From: Pandoraea apista
GTDB taxonomy: Bacteria > Pseudomonadota > Gammaproteobacteria > Burkholderiales > Burkholderiaceae
DNA length: 64,000 nucleotides
Reading direction: 5' to 3'
Assembly: GCF_001465595.2 (NCBI RefSeq)
Contig: NZ_CP013481.2
Span: 2,790,001-2,854,000 of the forward strand
The position numbers and the translations under genes were made by a program. This document shows positions 61,994 to 64,000 of this stretch, one piece after another; the first letter of the stretch is position 1, and each line of letters opens with the position of its first letter. The notes beneath the pieces were generated by a model. That model ran no database searches. It saw only the letters and a list, made by a program, of their open reading frames with translations, and had not been told where the DNA came from.

Positions 61994-62977
61994 TCAAATA
62001 GCGTAATTGGCGGACCACTGATCAAGCACAGTCCGGTACGGCTTGATGAAGTGCTCCTCGACAAACTTCCCCTGCTCGATAGCCAGCCGGCTGCGTTCTT
62101 CACGATCATAGACAATTCGTGTCAGCGAATAGTCCTGATGCTTGAGGCTCGGCCGATAGGATTCCCCGGCTGCGGAATTCGCGTTGTAAATCTCCGGGCG
62201 GTAGATTTTTTGGAAGGTGTCCATCGTACTGATGGTGCCGATCAGCTCGAGACTCGTATAGTCGCCGAGCAGATCGCCAGAAAAATAGAACGCCAGAGGC
62301 GCAACGCTATTGGGAGGCATGAAATAGCGCACCTTCAGCCCCATCTTCTGGAAGTACTCATCGGTCAGGGAGTATTCATCCTGCAGGTATTCGACGCCCA
62401 GCACCGGGTGTTGATTTGCCGTCCGGTGATAGGTCTTGCTGCTCGAAACACTCAGACAGATGACAGGCGGCTTCTTAAAATTTTCACGGTATGCGCTCGA
62501 GTTGACGAAGCTCTTGAACAGCTTGCCGTGCAGGTCTCCGAAATCGGCGGGAACGCTGAACTCGGGTTGATTCTTGTTGTGCTCGAGTAGCAGAACGCTG
62601 AAGTCGTAATCCCGAACGTAAGAGGAAAAATTGTTCCCCACGATGCCGGCAACATTCTCGCCCGTCTTGCGATCGAGAATGTTGGTCTTGAGCATTTCGA
62701 TCAACGGGAGACCATTGCTGCCATCCTCACCGTCGACCGTCATTTCAACGGAGATGATCTCGAGCTTCACGGAGTAGCGATCACCTTTGGGGTTGTCCCA
62801 ATGCGCCAAGGCATTGAATCGATTGTCGACCATCTGGAAGGTGTTGCGCAGGTTCTCCTGGCGACTCTGCCCGCGTGCCAGATTGGCAAAGTTTGTCGTG
62901 ATTCGCGTGTTTTCCGATGGGCGATAGTCTTCGTCGAAACAAATGCTCTTGATGGCAAATGTGAAATCTTTACTCAT
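61994..62977 (-). CDS. mesX: DUF1852 protein, MesX
   Basis: A 327-residue soluble protein of the DUF1852 family: FAIKSICFDEDYRPSENTRITTNFANLARG at the N-terminus and a conserved middle (DRYSVKLEIISVEMTVDG, PLIEMLKTNILDRKTGENVAGIVGNNFSSYVRDYDFSVLLLEHN). MesX is required with MesD for methionine formation from homocysteine; the methyl donor is not settled. The gene has a visibly lower GC content (near half) than most of the window. It precedes mesD on the same strand. A small open frame (62974-63162) overlaps its start by ATGA. Confidence 0.88.
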   Translation of the reverse strand: MSKDFTFAIKSICFDEDYRPSENTRITTNFANLARGQSRQENLRNTFQMVDNRFNALAHWDNPKGDRYSVKLEIISVEMTVDGEDGSNGLPLIEMLKTNILDRKTGENVAGIVGNNFSSYVRDYDFSVLLLEHNKNQPEFSVPADFGDLHGKLFKSFVNSSAYRENFKKPPVICLSVSSSKTYHRTANQHPVLGVEYLQDEYSLTDEYFQKMGLKVRYFMPPNSVAPLAFYFSGDLLGDYTSLELIGTISTMDTFQKIYRPEIYNANSAAGESYRPSLKHQDYSLTRIVYDREERSRLAIEQGKFVEEHFIKPYRTVLDQWSANYAI

Positions 62978-63162
62978 TGTGATTTGGCACCCAAATTTCC
63001 AAGGCAGGACCTGCGCCTACTGCCTGCTGCTTTCAGCACTTCTCGAACGTATTCGCTGACGTGTGACTCAATGGCCATCAAGTCGGCGATTTCCAAGGCG
63101 GATTCTATGTGGGTCGATGAATGAAAAAAAGTGAATTGATCTAATAAAACCATTAGTTTCAT
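62974..63162 (-). CDS. Possible small protein upstream of mesX
   Basis: A 62-codon frame, MKLMVLLDQFTFFHSS at the start and HIESALEIADLMAIESHVSEYVREVLKAAG in the middle, which would form an amphipathic helix. It ends by ATGA overlap with mesX, as coupled genes do, and starts inside one arm of an inverted repeat. I do not recognise it; no strong ribosome site is seen. It could be a leader peptide or chance. Confidence 0.3.
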   Translation of the reverse strand: MKLMVLLDQFTFFHSSTHIESALEIADLMAIESHVSEYVREVLKAAGSRRRSCLGNLGAKSQ

Positions 63163-63166
63163 TCAT
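63117..63166. promoter_or_regulatory. Long-range inverted repeat upstream of mesX
   Basis: Arms ATGAATGAAA (63117-63126) and TTTCATTCAT (63157-63166) are perfectly complementary, 30 bases apart, in an AT-rich patch. The TGAA/TTCA half-sites recall the MetR site TGAA-N5-TTCA but with wider spacing. Candidate binding region for the MetR-like LysR regulator (inference). Confidence 0.45.
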
Positions 63167-63381
63167 GTGGGGGTAGGGGACGGGTGGTTTGCGCGCAGAA
63201 GCGCCCACGTCCGATGAAGAACGGCGGCAAATGCGGAAAGGAAGTGTGCGTCGGATGACGCACGGTGGGGCCAGACGGTTGCCTTGGCTGGCGTGCGTTA
63301 TCCGTGGTGGTTGCGTGCTTGTGAGCGGACAGTTTTCATGTCCCTATGAACAGCGTTCATGGATGCAACAAAGACTCGGCA
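63167..63381. other. Rest of the gap between the LysR-type gene and the mes genes
   Basis: The 215 bases contain a 7-base-arm hairpin, GTGCGTC/GACGCAC (63246-63252, 63257-63263), that could end the LysR transcript. Otherwise I see nothing. Confidence 0.4.
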
Positions 63382-64000
63382 TCAGGCGGCAGTGGGCTTT
63401 TTTGCCTGGTCGATGAATGCGCGTAGATATTCGGTGTCCATATCTGCTTCGCGAGCGCCCAGGTAGATGTGCTTCGCGATGCCATTCTTGCCCAGCCGGA
63501 CCGGCACGACATCCATCTTGTCTGCGTACTCCAGCACTAACCAGCGCGGCAGTGCTCCCACGCCACGGCCGCTGGCAATCATCTGCAGCATGATGTCGGT
63601 GGTTTCTATCGCCTTATGGCGCCTGGGCGTAATGCCAGCGGGCGCGAGAAACATGGCGTAGATATCCAGACGGTCGATCGGCACCGGATATGTCACCAGC
63701 ACCTCATCGGCGAGCTGCTTGGGCTTGATGTATGCCTCTTTGGCGAGCTTATGGTTGCCGGCAACGACGAGGACTTGCTCGTAGTCGAAGACCGGTTCGA
63801 ATATCAGGCCCGGCTTGTCCAGCGGATCGGGGGTGACCAGCAGGTCGATCTCATAACCGAACAGCGCGCCGATACCACCGAACTGGAATTTCTGCTTGAC
63901 GTCTACGTCCACGTCCGGCCACGCGGCCAGATACGGCGACACGACTTTCAACAACCACTGGTAACAAGGGTGGCACTCCATGCCGATGCGCAGGGTGCCG
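63382..64000 (-). CDS. LysR family regulator, MetR-like, N-terminus outside window
   Basis: The frame is open to base 64000, so the DNA-binding domain is beyond the edge. The visible effector domain reads LRIGMECHPCYQWLLKVVSPYLAAWPDVDVDV, close to the homocysteine-sensing MetR start (LRIAxECHxC), then LLVTPDPLDKPGLIFEPVFDYEQVLVVAGNHKLA and IETTDIMLQMIASGRGVGALPRWLVLEYA. MetR activates methionine synthase genes using homocysteine. Its place upstream of mesX-mesD, on the same strand, fits that role. Confidence 0.85.
   Translation of the reverse strand, partial: GTLRIGMECHPCYQWLLKVVSPYLAAWPDVDVDVKQKFQFGGIGALFGYEIDLLVTPDPLDKPGLIFEPVFDYEQVLVVAGNHKLAKEAYIKPKQLADEVLVTYPVPIDRLDIYAMFLAPAGITPRRHKAIETTDIMLQMIASGRGVGALPRWLVLEYADKMDVVPVRLGKNGIAKHIYLGAREADMDTEYLRAFIDQAKKPTAA

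Overview
The window looks like a chromosomal segment of a high-GC betaproteobacterium of the Burkholderiaceae. A Pandoraea-like genome is my best guess from gene content and codon use; this is inference, not a species call. Genes are densely packed and many are coupled by ATGA or GTGA overlaps. I see no rRNA, tRNA, CRISPR array, insertion sequence, phage or conjugative gene. Most of the window reads as ordinary accessory chromosome. The mesX/mesD region at the right end is visibly poorer in GC than its surroundings.

Layout, left to right. 1-3.7 kb: the end of a DEAD-box helicase, then a two-gene operon (minus strand) of a DUF4105 membrane protein and a lipase-like lipoprotein. 4.1-13.4 kb: a complete MdtABC-type RND efflux operon with its outer-membrane channel. 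13.7-15.7 kb: a beta-propeller protein and a sterol-desaturase-like enzyme. 15.9-18.7 kb: a PadR repressor divergent from fadH (2,4-dienoyl-CoA reductase), with two copies of a palindromic operator between them. 18.9-23.6 kb: a diguanylate-cyclase-like protein with a degenerate GGDEF motif, a CaiB/BaiF CoA-transferase, and a divergent citrate-synthase-fold protein carrying a MerR-type DNA-binding head. 23.6-25.7 kb: a PepSY membrane protein with a His/Met-rich loop and a DUF2946 protein, probably metal-linked. 25.8-29.7 kb: an operon of FAD oxidoreductase, two-cluster ferredoxin and Tat-exported ABC binding protein, divergent from a Crp/Fnr regulator. 29.9-31.7 kb: an LprI-like protein and an unknown membrane protein. 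31.8-33.8 kb: arsenic resistance (acr3, arsC, divergent arsR).

34.0-39.3 kb is a five-gene lipid-modification operon: DUF1295, CFA-like methyltransferase, FAD amine-oxidase-like protein, DUF1365 and CFA synthase. It lies just downstream of an ECF sigma/anti-sigma pair of SigK/RskA type (39.5-40.8 kb). The same promoter-like motif (TGCATCC, 15 bases, CCGTAT) lies upstream of both the sigma gene and the lipid operon. This strongly suggests autoregulation and direct control. 41.1-48.2 kb: a maleylacetoacetate-isomerase-like GST, then urea catabolism by the ATP-dependent route (allophanate hydrolase, urea carboxylase, GntR regulator), with a sigma-54-like promoter. 48.3-50.5 kb: a methyltransferase and a class V aminotransferase. 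50.6-58.1 kb: two TonB-dependent receptors, two more DUF2946 proteins, and a coupled pair of unknown genes, one with a GIY-YIG nuclease-like signature. 58.4-60.8 kb: a Fur-boxed feoA-feoB operon with a small Cys-rich third gene. 60.9-64 kb: mesD/mesX (DUF1852-dependent, folate-independent methionine synthase) with a MetR-like LysR regulator cut by the window edge.

Regulators sit directly beside their probable targets throughout: PadR/fadH, HTH-citrate synthase/CoA-transferase, Crp/FAD operon, ArsR/ars, ECF sigma/lipid operon, GntR/urea genes and MetR-like/mes genes. Several intergenic palindromes can therefore be assigned tentatively to the neighbouring regulator.
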